From Microvirga sp. SRT01 (GTDB lineage: Bacteria > Pseudomonadota > Alphaproteobacteria > Sphingomonadales > Sphingomonadaceae), in the NCBI GenBank assembly GCA_018139225.1, contig JAGSNX010000001.1:124001-188000 (forward strand): a stretch of 64,000 nucleotides of DNA. Reading direction: 5' to 3'. The notes below the pieces were generated by a model, which was not told where the DNA came from, did not search any database, and saw nothing but the letters and a program-made list of their open reading frames with translations. Of this stretch, positions 17,886 through 31,604 are shown piece after piece. Position 1 is the stretch's first letter, and each line of letters begins with the position of its first letter. A program made the translations under genes and the position numbers.

Positions 17886-18686
17886 TTACCCCCGCTGCTG
17901 CGCCAGCACCTCGTACGCCATCACCGCGGTCGCGACGGCGGCGTTCAGGCTGTCCGCCTTGCCCAGCATCGGGATCTTGACCAGCAAATCGCACGCCGCG
18001 GCATAGCCATCGGGCATCCCCTGCGCCTCGTTGCCCGTCAGCAGAAAGGTCGGCGCGGCGTATTCAGCGGCACGGTAGTCATCTTCAGTGTCGAGGCTCA
18101 GGCCCACCAACTGCCCCGGCCCCTTTCGCAGCCACACGAGGAAATCCCCCCACTCGCACCGCACGACCGGCACCGTGAACAGCGCCCCCATGCTCGCGCG
18201 GACCGCCTCGACGGAAAACGGGTCGACGCACTCGCCGACCAGGATCAGCCCCCCCGCACCGACCGCGTCGCCGGTGCGCAGGATCGTGCCGAGATTGCCT
18301 GGATCGCGCAGACGCTCCGCGACCAGCCAGATGCCTGCCTGCGTCCGGTCGAGATCGGCCAGGCCGATCTCGAACTCCTCGAACACCCCGACTACCGCCT
18401 GCGGGTTATCCTTGCCCGACAATTTCGACAGGATATCCGGCGTCGTCTCGATCGCGTCGCCGCCGGCGCGTTCGACCTCGTCGACCAGCGTGCGGACCAG
18501 CGGATGCCCCGCGCTCGCCGCGGCGAAGAACAGCATCACCGGCAGCCGCCCGGCCTCGCGCGCCTCGGTCAGGATGCGCAGTCCCTCGGCCAGAAATCGC
18601 CGCTGCTCCCGCCGGTGACGCTTGTCGCGCAGGTCGCGGACGCTCTTCACGAGCGGGTTGGTATAGGCGGTGATCTGGCGCGGCAT
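17886..18686 (-). CDS. TrmH/SpoU-family RNA 2'-O-methyltransferase
   Basis: 266 residues. The SPOUT core shows motif 1 RDPGNLGTILRTGDA, motif 2 LLTGNEAQGMP and motif 3 IPMLGKADSLNAAVATAV; the N-terminal part is the usual substrate-binding domain of rRNA 2'-O-ribose methylases. The target nucleotide is not deducible. The start at 18686 begins MPRQITAYTNPLVKS, typical for the family. It sits 20 bases below ptsH and is probably the last gene of the ChvI-to-PTS unit, though it has no obvious link with the PTS. Confidence 0.9.
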   Translation of the reverse strand: MPRQITAYTNPLVKSVRDLRDKRHRREQRRFLAEGLRILTEAREAGRLPVMLFFAAASAGHPLVRTLVDEVERAGGDAIETTPDILSKLSGKDNPQAVVGVFEEFEIGLADLDRTQAGIWLVAERLRDPGNLGTILRTGDAVGAGGLILVGECVDPFSVEAVRASMGALFTVPVVRCEWGDFLVWLRKGPGQLVGLSLDTEDDYRAAEYAAPTFLLTGNEAQGMPDGYAAACDLLVKIPMLGKADSLNAAVATAVMAYEVLAQQRG

Positions 18687-18706
18687 GACGGTGACGATCG
18701 GAGAGG

Positions 18707-18976
18707 TCAGTCCTCGCCGAACTTGGCCTCGACCAGTTCGGCAAGCTTGCCGACCGCTTCCTCGGCGCCGTCGCCGGTCGCGCGAATCGTGATGCTGTCG
18801 CCCATCGCGGCGCCCAGCATCATCAGCCCCATGATCGACGTGCCCGTCACCGACCCGTCGTCCTTGCAGACATGGACCTCGCACGGCAGCGCGGCGGCGA
18901 GCGTCACGAACTTGGCGGAGGCGCGCGCGTGGAGCCCGCGGCGGTTGGTGATCTGTACCGTGCGCTGCACGCTCAT
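18707..18976 (-). CDS. ptsH: Phosphocarrier protein HPr
   Basis: 89 residues. The PTS phosphorylation site H16 lies in NRRGLHARAS and the regulatory Ser S47 in TGTSIMGLMML, the site used by HPr kinase. Both sites together with the nearby hprK argue for a regulatory HPr. Its ATG overlaps the stop of the EIIA gene (ATGA). No sugar-specific EIIB/EIIC is visible in the window; enzyme I is also not seen here. Confidence 0.95.
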   Translation of the reverse strand: MSVQRTVQITNRRGLHARASAKFVTLAAALPCEVHVCKDDGSVTGTSIMGLMMLGAAMGDSITIRATGDGAEEAVGKLAELVEAKFGED

Positions 18977-19380
18977 GCCGCGGCCTCTCCCAGAACCTCG
19001 GACGCCACCGAAATATATTTACGACCCGCCTCGCGCGCGGCGGCGACCGCATCGACCACCTTCATGGATTTGCGCGCGGAGCCCAGCCGGATCAGCATCG
19101 GCAGGTTCATGCCCGCGATCACCTCGACCCGGCCACGTTCCATCAGGCTGATCGCGAGATTGGACGGGGTGCCGCCGAACAGGTCGGTCAGCACGATCAC
19201 GCCGCGACCGGCATCGACCGCCGCGATCGCCGTCGCGATGTCGGCGCGGCGTTCCTCCATATCGTCGTCCGGACCGATCGCGATCGTCGCCACACGCTCC
19301 TGCGGGCCGACGACGTGCACCATCGCGGTCACGAACTCGTCCGCGAGTCGCCCGTGGGTCACAAGAACCAACCCGATCAT
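18973..19380 (-). CDS. PTS EIIA component, mannose type (regulatory)
   Basis: 135 residues of the EIIA-Man fold: active His H9 in VLVTHG, and the LTDLFGGTPSNLA segment of the family. In alphaproteobacteria this single-domain EIIA usually stands without a permease and receives phosphate from HPr for regulatory use. The gene overlaps ptsH by 4 bases and lies 12 bases below rapZ. A sensory rather than transport role is inferred from context. Confidence 0.92.
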   Translation of the reverse strand: MIGLVLVTHGRLADEFVTAMVHVVGPQERVATIAIGPDDDMEERRADIATAIAAVDAGRGVIVLTDLFGGTPSNLAISLMERGRVEVIAGMNLPMLIRLGSARKSMKVVDAVAAAREAGRKYISVASEVLGEAAA

Positions 19381-19392
19381 AAACTGGCTATT

Positions 19393-20307
19393 CTATCCTT
19401 GCCGACGCAACCGTGGACCCTCCAGCGAGTCCTGCGGTGCCGCCTCCAAATCACGATGCCGGACCGTGGGGGAAAATCCGCGTCCGCGCAAGAAGCCGCC
19501 GATCCGTTCGGCGACATGGACCGACCGGTGTCTCCCTCCGGTACACCCGATCGCCACTGTTACGTACGCCTTCCCCTCCGCGCGGTAGCGGGGGATCAGC
19601 AGCGCCAGCAGCCCTTCGATCCGCGATACTGCCTCCTCGTACGCCCGGTCCGCGGCAACATAATCGGCCACCGCCGCGTCCAGCCCGGTGCCCGGCCGCA
19701 GGTCCGGCACCCAGTGCGGGTTGCGCAGGAATCGCATGTCGAACACCAGATCGGCATCGCGGGGCAGGCCGCGCGAAAAACCGAACGACACCACCGACAG
19801 CACCGGCTCGCCGCCCTGCTCGTCGCCGAACGACCGCCGCACCTGCAAGCCCAATGCGTGCGCGTTCAGGCTGGTCGTGTCGATCAGGCGGTTGGCGAAA
19901 TCCCGCAAGGGCGCGAGCAACTCGCGTTCATACGCGATCCCGTCCGCCGCCGGGCGATCGAGCGCCAGCGGATGCCGCCGCCGCGTTTCCGAATAGCGCC
20001 GCTCCAGTTCCGCGCCGGCGCAGTCGAGGAACAGCATCCCGACCTCCAGCCCGTGATCCTCACGCATCCGCCCGATCCGGTCGACGATCCGCGCCGGATC
20101 GAAGTCGCGTGTCCGCGCACCGATCCCCAGCGCCAGCCGCTGCCGCCGCCCGTCCACACCCGCGGGCAGCGGCGCGTCGAGCAGCCGGTCGAGCAGCACG
20201 AGCGGCAGATTGTCGACAACCTCCCAGCCCAGATCCTCCAGCGTCTTCAACACCGTCGACTTGCCGGCTCCGGACAGGCCGGTGACGAGCAGGACTTCCT
20301 GGCTCAT
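19393..20307 (-). CDS. rapZ: RNase adapter protein RapZ (YvcJ family)
   Basis: 304 residues. Walker A GLSGAGKST (10-18), then the family motifs IDTTSLN, SFGFSRGLPRDADLVFDMRFL and GCTGGRHRSV. In enterobacteria RapZ binds nucleotides and a hexosamine phosphate and directs RNase E to GlmZ; that target RNA is not known in this lineage, so the role here is open. The position between hprK and EIIA is the standard alphaproteobacterial order. Confidence 0.94.
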   Translation of the reverse strand: MSQEVLLVTGLSGAGKSTVLKTLEDLGWEVVDNLPLVLLDRLLDAPLPAGVDGRRQRLALGIGARTRDFDPARIVDRIGRMREDHGLEVGMLFLDCAGAELERRYSETRRRHPLALDRPAADGIAYERELLAPLRDFANRLIDTTSLNAHALGLQVRRSFGDEQGGEPVLSVVSFGFSRGLPRDADLVFDMRFLRNPHWVPDLRPGTGLDAAVADYVAADRAYEEAVSRIEGLLALLIPRYRAEGKAYVTVAIGCTGGRHRSVHVAERIGGFLRGRGFSPTVRHRDLEAAPQDSLEGPRLRRQG

Positions 20308-20317
20308 GCTGCCTGAC

Positions 20318-20758
20318 TCATGCTGGTTGTGTCCCGCCCAATTCGCGTCGCAACGCCATCTCCAGCTTGATCGGCGCGCTGGCCTCGAACGGCGCGAGCG
20401 CCACCTGCGGCACCTCGACGCCGGCGAGCCGTCGCGCCCGCCGCTCGGGCATCCGCAGCACGTCGTCGTCGATCCGCACGATCAGCACCACCGGCACATC
20501 CTCGACATGCGGCATCGGCAGAATGCCGAGTCCGCGCACCTCGATCCGTCCGGCGATCGTCGCGGGCGGTCGCGCCAGCAAGCGCCCGTCACGCCGGACG
20601 AGGAGGGTATAATCGTCACTGACCAGCACCGCACCACGATCGATCAGTCTCAGCGCGAGATCGGATTTGCCGCTGCCCGACCTGCCCTCGATCAACACGG
20701 CATGGCCCTCGATCGCAATGCTCGTCGCGTGCAGCGTCTCGGACGACAGCGAAGTCAT
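20318..20758 (-). CDS. hprK: HPr kinase/phosphorylase, short form
   Basis: Phosphorylates HPr on Ser. Only 146 residues, so it is the C-terminal catalytic domain alone; the N-terminal domain of the roughly 310-residue Gram-positive enzyme is absent, as is usual in alphaproteobacteria. Walker A GRSGSGKS (25-32), SDDYT (47-51) and the signature IEVRGLGIL (72-80) are present. The short form is expected to be regulated differently, probably through the adjacent ChvG/ChvI or PTS state (inference). Confidence 0.93.
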   Translation of the reverse strand: MTSLSSETLHATSIAIEGHAVLIEGRSGSGKSDLALRLIDRGAVLVSDDYTLLVRRDGRLLARPPATIAGRIEVRGLGILPMPHVEDVPVVLIVRIDDDVLRMPERRARRLAGVEVPQVALAPFEASAPIKLEMALRRELGGTQPA

Positions 20759-20768
20759 GGCAGCATCC

Positions 20769-22322
20769 TCAAGTCGCGTCGGCGAGCGGCAGGCGAACGA
20801 CGAACCGCGCGCCGGCGACGCCGTTCCCGCGCGCCTCTACCGCGATCGTGCCGCCATGCCCATCAACGATCGCCCGCGCGATGGCGAGGCCCAGGCCGGA
20901 ATGCTGCCCGAACGCCTCGCCGGCCGGCCGGATCGACTGGAACCGGCGGAAGATCGCCTCGCGCTCCTCCTCCGGTACGCCCGGCCCGTCATCCTCGACC
21001 GCGACCACCAGCTCGTCGCCATCGGCCTCCGCGGCGATCGTCACCAGCCCGTCATCGGGAGAGAAGGACACGGCATTGTCGAGCAGGTTCTCGAATACCC
21101 GCTCCAGCCGCATGCCTTCCCCCAGCGCCACCAGCGGCTCGTCATGATCGTCCAGCCGGAACCGTACGCCGCGCTCCGCCCCGCGCGCCTCGCGCTGGTC
21201 GAGCAGGCCGGCGATCATCCGGCCGATGTCGACCGGCTCGAACTTGGCGCGGCTGAGCTGCGCGTCGAGCCGCGACGCTTCCGAGATATCGGTGATCAGC
21301 CGATCGAGCCGGCGCACATCGTCCTGCACGATTGCCAGCAACTGCGCCTGAAAGCCCGGGTCTTTGACGCTCGCCAGCCCATCGACGGCGGAGCGCAGGC
21401 TGGCGAGGGGGTTCTTCAATTCGTGGGTGACGTCCGCCGCGAACGCCTCGGTCGCGTCGATCCTGACCCGCAGCGCGCTGCTCATATCCGACAGTGCCCG
21501 TGCGAGCATCCCCAGCTCGTCGCGCCGCGACGGCAGGCGGGGCACCACCACCTCGCGCGCACGTCCCCGCCGGACCCGTACGGCGGCCCGCGCCAGCCGC
21601 CGCAGCGGCCGCACGATCGTCCGCGCCAGGAACAGCGACAGCAGCACCGACACGAGGGTCACGACCAGCAGCACGACGCTGAGGCGGAACCGCTCGATCC
21701 GCACCGTCTGCGTGATGTCGCGCGCATTGACCGTGGTCAGCACGGCGGTGCCGCGCGTCAGCGGAGCCGCGGCGGTGATGACCGGCGTCCGGTCCGGCGC
21801 GCGCCAGACCGTCGCGGCGACGCCGGTGCCGGCCAGCGCCAGCTTCACCTCGTCCCAGCCGGTCGGGGCGGTGCGGTCGCGGTACAGGGGAGGGCGGGGC
21901 GCGGCGACGACGGTGTCGATCACTCCGTCCAGGAACCGCGCGATCCGCTGGTCGTACCAGTCGCGGTCGGGGTCCTGGAGCACGAAGTTGCGCAGGCCCA
22001 GCCGCCTGCTGTCCGCGAACGTGCCGTCGGCGCCCACCAGCCTCAGTCGCGCCCCGGTTTCCGTCGCCAGCCGCAGGATCAACGCGTCGCGATCGTCCGG
22101 CCGACCCGCGCGGATCGCCTCCGCAATCAGCCGCGCCTCGCGCGTGGCTTGCTCGACCCGGCTGTCGACCACCCGGCTGCGATACGAATCGAGATAGAAG
22201 AACCCGCCCGCCAGCATCAGCAGCGCGATGATGTTCACGGCCAGGATCCGCTGCGTCAGCGAAATCCGCCCCGACCAGCGCAGCGACAATTCGTGCGTAT
22301 CGTCCGGGCCGTCACCATCCAT
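20769..22322 (-). CDS. chvG: Sensor histidine kinase ChvG
   Basis: 517 residues from the ATG at 22322. Two membrane segments (about 26-44 and 213-233) flank a periplasmic sensor region of about 165 residues; a HAMP linker follows, then HisKA with H300 in ADVTHELKNPL and a HATPase with ENLLDNAVSFSP, DDGPGVP and GLGLAIARAIV. In rhizobia ChvG/ExoS responds to acid and envelope signals. A longer frame to 22487 runs into chvI in another reading frame and is rejected. It lies 16 bases below chvI and 10 bases above hprK. Confidence 0.94.
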   Translation of the reverse strand: MDGDGPDDTHELSLRWSGRISLTQRILAVNIIALLMLAGGFFYLDSYRSRVVDSRVEQATREARLIAEAIRAGRPDDRDALILRLATETGARLRLVGADGTFADSRRLGLRNFVLQDPDRDWYDQRIARFLDGVIDTVVAAPRPPLYRDRTAPTGWDEVKLALAGTGVAATVWRAPDRTPVITAAAPLTRGTAVLTTVNARDITQTVRIERFRLSVVLLVVTLVSVLLSLFLARTIVRPLRRLARAAVRVRRGRAREVVVPRLPSRRDELGMLARALSDMSSALRVRIDATEAFAADVTHELKNPLASLRSAVDGLASVKDPGFQAQLLAIVQDDVRRLDRLITDISEASRLDAQLSRAKFEPVDIGRMIAGLLDQREARGAERGVRFRLDDHDEPLVALGEGMRLERVFENLLDNAVSFSPDDGLVTIAAEADGDELVVAVEDDGPGVPEEEREAIFRRFQSIRPAGEAFGQHSGLGLAIARAIVDGHGGTIAVEARGNGVAGARFVVRLPLADAT

Positions 22323-22338
22323 CTCGGACGGCCGCACG

Positions 22339-23040
22339 CTATTCCTCGGAGAAGCGATAACCGGCACCGTAGAGCGTTTCGATCGCGTCGAACTCCGGAT
22401 CGATCTGGCGGAACTTGCGGCGGACGCGCTTGATGTGGCTGTCGATCGTGCGATCGTCGACGTAGATGTCGTCCTGATAGGCGGCATCCATCAACTGGTT
22501 GCGCGTCTTCACGATGCCCGGCCGCTGCGCCAGCGTTTCAAGGATCAGGAACTCGGTCACGGTCAGCGTCACCGCCTGTCCGTCCCACGTCGTGCGGTGC
22601 CGCGCCGGGTCCATCGCCAGCCGGCCGCGCTCCAGCGGCTTGGCCGCCGCCTCGGCCTCGCCGGTCGGCAGGATCGCCTCCGTCCGGCGCAGGATGGCGC
22701 GGACGCGGGCGATCAGCAGCCGCTGGCTGAACGGCTTGGCGATGTAATCGTCCGCGCCCATCGCCAGCCCCAGCGCCTCGTCCAGTTCATCGTCCTTGCT
22801 GGTCAGGAAGATGACCGGCATCGCGCTCTTCTCGCGCAGGCGGCGCAGCAGCTCCAGCCCGTCCATTCGCGGCATCTTGATGTCGAAGATCGCCAGATCG
22901 GCCGGGTTCTCCAGCAGCGCCTTCAGCGCCGCCTCGCTATCGGCATAGACCCGCGTCAGGAAACCCTCCGCCTGAAGGGCGATCGACACCGAGGTCAGGA
23001 TGTTGCGATCGTCGTCGACGAGCGCGATGGTGGCCGTCAT
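22339..23040 (-). CDS. chvI: DNA-binding response regulator ChvI
   Basis: 233 residues of the OmpR type. The receiver domain has VDDDRN, phospho-Asp D53 in [11 protein letters not shown] and Lys in AKPF; the C-terminal winged helix has [30 protein letters not shown] and YGAGYRF. The start at 23040 ([11 protein letters not shown]) matches ChvI; the longer frame would add 17 residues. First gene of the regulatory operon and divergent from pckA, a gene known to depend on ChvGI in rhizobia. Confidence 0.95.
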   Translation of the reverse strand: MTATIALVDDDRNILTSVSIALQAEGFLTRVYADSEAALKALLENPADLAIFDIKMPRMDGLELLRRLREKSAMPVIFLTSKDDELDEALGLAMGADDYIAKPFSQRLLIARVRAILRRTEAILPTGEAEAAAKPLERGRLAMDPARHRTTWDGQAVTLTVTEFLILETLAQRPGIVKTRNQLMDAAYQDDIYVDDRTIDSHIKRVRRKFRQIDPEFDAIETLYGAGYRFSEE

Positions 23041-23119
23041 GATCCCGCCCGGATGTGTCAGGGACACTCCGCCTAGTCCAAACCGGGACACGCCTCAACA
23101 TAAGCTAGACAACACGCGT

Positions 23120-23148
23120 TTGACGGTCTCCCCGTCGCTGCCTATGCG
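23120..23148 (+). promoter_or_regulatory. Candidate promoter of pckA
   Basis: TTGACG at 23120-23125 and TATGCG at 23143-23148 are separated by 17 bases, a good -35/-10 pair for the housekeeping sigma factor, about 60 bases before the chosen pckA start. It lies in the divergent gap with chvI, so a regulator binding here could affect both. Assigned by eye only. Confidence 0.4.
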
Positions 23149-23210
23149 ATGGGACCTAGGCATACGTATGCGGCGAAGACCGCGACGTGGGTAGGGAAAA
23201 GGACAGGATC

Positions 23211-24812
<1,602 letters not shown>

Positions 24813-24818
24813 ACCAAC

Positions 24819-24853
24819 CCTTCCTTCCTCTCCCGTTGGGAGAGGAAGGAAGG
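24819..24853. terminator. Perfect 16-bp hairpin between convergent genes
   Basis: Bases 24819-24834 and 24838-24853 form a perfect 16-bp stem with a 3-base loop, 6 bases after the pckA stop and 24 bases before the nfeD stop. No T run follows on either strand, so it may be a bidirectional terminator of the T-poor kind, or an mRNA 3'-end stabiliser. Confidence 0.6.
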
Positions 24854-24877
24854 CACGGAGCGCCGGACGGGTGAGGG

Positions 24878-25329
24878 TCACTGCGGCGGAAGCATTTCCA
24901 CCAGCGCGACCCCATGCTCGACCCGCACCACCCGCACCCGCGTGCCGGCCGCCGCATCCGGCCCTCGCGCCGGCCACGATCCGTCGCCCACGCGAACCCG
25001 CCCGTGGCCGTCGACGATCGCCACCTCCACCGTCACCGTCTCGCCGATCATTCGCGCCGCACGGTCGTTCAACCGCACGTCGCCTCCACCGACCGGATAG
25101 TCGGTGTACCAGCGCCGCCCGATCAGCACCGTCACCACGCTCCACACCGCAAAACTGCCGACCTGCGCCGCGCCGGGCAATTCCGGCAGCGCCCAGGTGG
25201 CGATGCCGGTGATCGCCGCCGCGATCGCGACGAACACCAGGAACACGCCCGGGATCAGCAGTTCGGCGATCCCCAGTACCAGCGCCGCCGCGAGCCACGC
25301 CCCAGCGGGTCCGCCGATGGCGTCAAGAC

Positions 25330-25333
<4 letters not shown>
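24878..25333 (-). CDS. NfeD-family membrane protein
   Basis: 151 residues: two or three membrane segments in the first 75 residues ([20 protein letters not shown] and following) and a C-terminal OB-fold (about 95-150, [26 protein letters not shown]). Short NfeD proteins pair with an SPFH protein and are thought to help organise membrane domains. Here the upstream gene is that SPFH protein, overlapping by 4 bases. Confidence 0.9.
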
Positions 25334-27842
<2,509 letters not shown>

Positions 27843-28069
27843 TGCTCAGCGGGACGATCGGCGCTGTCCTACACGGTGCCGATCTGTCACGGGTTGCGGC
27901 ATGAGCGTGCGTGCGAGGGCAGCGTATCGTCATGCCGGGAATATACTGGGAATGGCAGGCGGTCAGAGACGCCAACTCTTCCAACGGTCCACCGCGTTTT
28001 CGCGGACCAACCGCTCCGCACATCCCTTCGCGAAACGTCGCGTTGGACTAACCTTAGGCTAACCTTCCG

Positions 28070-29230
28070 ATGACTCCCGCTGCCAGAACCCAGGCCGCGA
28101 TCGACCTGCTCGATCAGATCATCACCGCCGCCCGCAAGGGCGGTGCGGCGGCCGACACGCTCGCGACGCGGTTCTTCGCCCAGCGTCGGTATGCCGGATC
28201 GAAGGACCGCCGGGCCGTCCGCGAACTCGTCTACGCCGCGATCCGCCGCGCCGGCGACCTTCCGGTGAGCGGCCGCGCCGCCATGCTGGCGCTGACCGAC
28301 GAGGACACGGACCTCGCCGCCACGTTCGACGGCTCGCCCTACGGCCCCGCGCCGATCGATGCTGGCGAACCGCGCGCCACAAGCGGCATCGCGCCGGCTT
28401 GGCTGGAGGCGTCGCTCGCCAAATCCGACGTGCCGCTGCAATCGCTGGTCGACCGCGCGCCGCTCGATATCCGCGCCAACAGCCTCAAGCCGGCGCCCGA
28501 CCTTCCCGACGCCGTCGAACTCCGCGTCAGCGGCGGCTGGCGATTGCCGTCCGGCACCAATATCGAACAACTGCCCGCCTTCGCCGACGGCGCGATCGAG
28601 GTGCAGGACGAGGGCAGCCAGATCGTCGGCCTCGCGCTGCCGGCACAACCGGGCATGAACATCGTCGACCTGTGCGCGGGCGCCGGCGGCAAGACGCTGG
28701 CGCTGGCGGCGCGCATGAACAACGAGGGCGTACTGATCGCCTGCGACACCGAACGGACCCGCCTGTCGCGCCTGGCCCCGCGCGCCGAGCGCGCCGGCGT
28801 ATCGATCGTCCGCACCCGCCTGCTCAACCCCGGCCAGGAAGCCGATATGCTGGCCGACCTCGTCGGGCAGGCGGACGGCGTGCTGGTCGATGCGCCCTGC
28901 TCGGGCACCGGCACATGGCGCCGCAATCCGGAGGCGCGCTGGCGGCTGACGCCCGATCGCCTGACCAAGCTGCAGGCATTGCAGGCGCACGTCCTCGATC
29001 TCGGCGCGGCCTTGGTGAAGCCCGGTGGCCACCTCGTCTACATCGTCTGCTCGCTCCTCGACGACGAGGGCGCGGGGCAGGTGGACGCCTTCCTCGCCCG
29101 CCATTCCGGCTGGACCGTGGACCTGCTCGGCCTGCCGGCCGGGCGTCCGCGCGGGGAGGGGCTGCGGCTCGATCCCGGCACGGATGGCACGGACGGGTTT
29201 TTTGTCGCGCGCCTCCGGGCTGCGTGGTAG
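28070..29230 (+). CDS. rsmB: RsmB/NOP-family rRNA (cytosine-5) methyltransferase
   Basis: 386 residues. The C-terminal SAM domain shows [10 protein letters not shown], motif [15 protein letters not shown], motif [20 protein letters not shown] and the catalytic Cys motif [10 protein letters not shown]. The N-terminal region is the short NusB-like/RNA-binding part. It most likely methylates C967 of 16S rRNA, though other NOP-family targets are possible. Confidence 0.88.
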   Translation: MTPAARTQAAIDLLDQIITAARKGGAAADTLATRFFAQRRYAGSKDRRAVRELVYAAIRRAGDLPVSGRAAMLALTDEDTDLAATFDGSPYGPAPIDAGEPRATSGIAPAWLEASLAKSDVPLQSLVDRAPLDIRANSLKPAPDLPDAVELRVSGGWRLPSGTNIEQLPAFADGAIEVQDEGSQIVGLALPAQPGMNIVDLCAGAGGKTLALAARMNNEGVLIACDTERTRLSRLAPRAERAGVSIVRTRLLNPGQEADMLADLVGQADGVLVDAPCSGTGTWRRNPEARWRLTPDRLTKLQALQAHVLDLGAALVKPGGHLVYIVCSLLDDEGAGQVDAFLARHSGWTVDLLGLPAGRPRGEGLRLDPGTDGTDGFFVARLRAAW

Positions 29231-29262
29231 CCGTCGTCACAATGTCGCCTTCGGAGACGATC

Positions 29263-29763
29263 ATGCGTGTTTCGTGCCTCGCCTTTGCCGGTCTGCTGGC
29301 AACCGTGAGCCTGTCCACTTCGCTCAGCGGGCAGCGGCCCGACGACCAGATCGACGCGCGGTCGATGCAGTTGCTGACCGAGGGGCGCGCGGCCAAGGCC
29401 GCCGGCAATCTCGACGGCGCGACCGACCTGCTCGAAACCGCCGTCGCAGTCGATCCGCGCAACCGCGGCGCGTTCGTCGCGCTGGCCGAGGTCGCCGACG
29501 CCCGCGACCTGCCGGGCAAGGCGATCCGCCTCTACCGCGAGGCGTTGCTGCTGGAGCCGAACGACCGCGCCGCGCTGGCCGGGCAGGGGACCGCGCTGGT
29601 CCACAAGGGCGCCCTGACTCAAGCGCGCGCCAACCTCATGAAGCTCAAGACGCTCTGCAAGGGCCAGTGCCCCGAAGCGACGACGCTGGCCGCCGCCATC
29701 CAGAAGGGCCCGCCGATCACCACAGCACAGGTCGATCCGAAACCCGGCGTGTCCAAGGAATAG
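29263..29763 (+). CDS. Exported tetratricopeptide-repeat protein
   Basis: 166 residues. A signal peptide (about 1-29) and then about two to three TPR units: [20 protein letters not shown], then [20 protein letters not shown], then [15 protein letters not shown]. TPRs carry protein contacts; no catalytic motif is seen. The start at 29263 has GGAG 7 bases upstream; an ATG at 29242 is the alternative. Convergent with rsmA, 17 bases apart. Confidence 0.85.
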   Translation: MRVSCLAFAGLLATVSLSTSLSGQRPDDQIDARSMQLLTEGRAAKAAGNLDGATDLLETAVAVDPRNRGAFVALAEVADARDLPGKAIRLYREALLLEPNDRAALAGQGTALVHKGALTQARANLMKLKTLCKGQCPEATTLAAAIQKGPPITTAQVDPKPGVSKE

Positions 29764-29780
29764 TCACAGCAGCGCGGCGA

Positions 29781-30605
29781 TCACCCCAGAACCCGCGCGA
29801 CCTCCACGAACTCCGACACCGACACCGTCTCGGCGCGGCGTGTCGCCTCGATCCCTACTGTATTCAGAGCGTCCAGCGCGCCCGGCACCCCCTTCAGGCT
29901 CTGCCGCAACATTTTGCGCCGCTGCCCGAACGCCGCCGCCGTCACCCGCTCCAACGTCGCCAGCCGCACGCCAGCGGGCGGCTCGACCGGCACGATGTGG
30001 ACCACCGCGGACATGACCTTCGGCGGCGGGGTAAAGGCCGACCGGTGCACCGGCATCGCGATCCGCGGCACGCTCCGCCACTGCGCCAGCACCGCCAGCC
30101 GGCCGTAAGCCGGGCTGTCGAGGCCGGCCACGATCCGGTCCGCGACTTCCTTCTGGAACATCAGCGTGCAACTCTGCCACCACGGCTGCCACTCTGCGGA
30201 AAGCCACCCGATCAGCAGCGCGGTGCCGACATTATAGGGGAGATTGCTGACGATATGCGGCTTGCCCTCGAACAGCGTCGGCATGTCGATCGTCAGCGCA
30301 TCGCCCTCGATCACGCGCAGCCGCCCCGGAAACGCTTCACCCAGTTCGGCCAGCGCCGGCATGCAACGCGCGTCCCGCTCGATCGCCGTCACCCGAGCGC
30401 CTGCCTTCAGCAGCGCCCGCGTCAGCCCGCCCGGACCTGGCCCGACCTCCAGCACCTCGGCGTCCGTCAGGTCGCCCGGCACCGCCGCGATGCGGTCGAG
30501 CAACTGCCCGTCGAACAGGAAATTCTGGCCCAACGCCTTCGACGCCGACAGGCCGTGGCGCGCGATCACGTCGCGCAGCGGCGGCAACGGGGTGAGGGGG
30601 GTCAT
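29781..30605 (-). CDS. rsmA: 16S rRNA (adenine1518/1519-N6,N6)-dimethyltransferase
   Basis: KsgA: dimethylates two adjacent adenines in helix 45 during 30S maturation. 274 residues. [24 protein letters not shown] (motif I), IEGDAL and the N6-adenine motif [11 protein letters not shown] are present. Its ATG overlaps the pdxA stop (ATGA), in the usual lptD-surA-pdxA-rsmA order. Confidence 0.96.
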   Translation of the reverse strand: MTPLTPLPPLRDVIARHGLSASKALGQNFLFDGQLLDRIAAVPGDLTDAEVLEVGPGPGGLTRALLKAGARVTAIERDARCMPALAELGEAFPGRLRVIEGDALTIDMPTLFEGKPHIVSNLPYNVGTALLIGWLSAEWQPWWQSCTLMFQKEVADRIVAGLDSPAYGRLAVLAQWRSVPRIAMPVHRSAFTPPPKVMSAVVHIVPVEPPAGVRLATLERVTAAAFGQRRKMLRQSLKGVPGALDALNTVGIEATRRAETVSVSEFVEVARVLG

Positions 30606-31594
30606 ATCCCCGACGCGGCGCGGCGGTCCGCGGCCTCCGCTGCCATCGCGATCGCTGCGATCATCGCACCCGGCTCCGCGCGGTTTTGTCCGGCGATGGC
30701 GAAGGCGGTGCCGTGGTCGGGCGACGTCCGTACGATCGGCAGGCCCAGCGTCATGTTCACCCCGTCGTCGAAGAACAGCGTCTTGATCGGCACCAGCGCC
30801 TGATCGTGGTAACAGCACAGCGCCGCATCGTACCGCGCCCGCGCTCTCGGGTGGAACAGTGTGTCCGCCGCATAGGGCCCGGTCACGTCCAGCCCCTCCG
30901 CCACCAGCTGCGCGATCGCCGGCTCCAGCACCTCGATCTCCTCGCGTCCCAGCGCACCGCTCTCCCCCGCATGCGGGTTCAGCCCGGCGACCGCCAGCCG
31001 TGGCCGCTCGATCCCGAAATTGCGCGTCAGCCCCCGCGCCGTCGCCCGAGCCTTCGCCAGCACGAGGTCTACCGTGATCAGGTCCGGCACCGCAGAGAGC
31101 GGCACATGCGTGGTCATCGGCACGACGCGCAGGTCCGGTCCGGCCAGCATCATCACCGCGTTCTCGCCAGCGATGCCGCACCGCTCCGCCACGAATTCGG
31201 TCTGGCCCGGATATTCGAAGCCGATCGCATACAGGTGGATCTTCGCGACAGGCCCGGTCACCAGCGCTCGTGCCGCCCCCGACCGCACCAGCCCGACCGC
31301 CAGCTCCAGCGATTGCAACGCACAGCGCGCACCCTCCACATCGGGTACGCCCGGCGTGATCTCGCCCGCATCGTGGACGGTCAGCACCGGCAGGGCTCGA
31401 TCGAACGCGTCCAGCGCCGCCTGCGGATCGTCGATCTCCGCAATCGGTCCGGCCCAGACGCGGGCGATCGACCGCGCATCACCGACGACGAAGAACGGCG
31501 GCAAACCGCGCGACGCCCGCGCATCCCACGCCTTGGCGACGATCTCCGGCCCGACGCCGGCCGGATCGCCGATCGACACCGCGAGCGGAGTCAC
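30602..31594 (-). CDS. pdxA: 4-hydroxythreonine-4-phosphate dehydrogenase
   Basis: Pyridoxal phosphate synthesis. 330 residues from a GTG at 31594, chosen because the protein should begin just ahead of [16 protein letters not shown]; upstream sequence in this frame is the surA gene read in another frame. Metal-binding His in [15 protein letters not shown] and [11 protein letters not shown] are present. The start is 10 bases beyond the surA stop. Confidence 0.95.
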   Translation of the reverse strand: MTPLAVSIGDPAGVGPEIVAKAWDARASRGLPPFFVVGDARSIARVWAGPIAEIDDPQAALDAFDRALPVLTVHDAGEITPGVPDVEGARCALQSLELAVGLVRSGAARALVTGPVAKIHLYAIGFEYPGQTEFVAERCGIAGENAVMMLAGPDLRVVPMTTHVPLSAVPDLITVDLVLAKARATARGLTRNFGIERPRLAVAGLNPHAGESGALGREEIEVLEPAIAQLVAEGLDVTGPYAADTLFHPRARARYDAALCCYHDQALVPIKTLFFDDGVNMTLGLPIVRTSPDHGTAFAIAGQNRAEPGAMIAAIAMAAEAADRRAASGI

Positions 31595-31604
31595 GCCCGC
31601 GGCC

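Noticed and set aside
24819..24853. Possible CRISPR-like or transposon end
   Set aside because: Only one hairpin, no spacer/repeat array, no transposase nearby; a terminator-like stem explains it.
27843..28069. Possible small RNA or riboswitch between guaB and rsmB
   Set aside because: Only a short interrupted stem (around ccgcgttttcgcgg) and a short direct repeat are seen; no known RNA family pattern or terminator.
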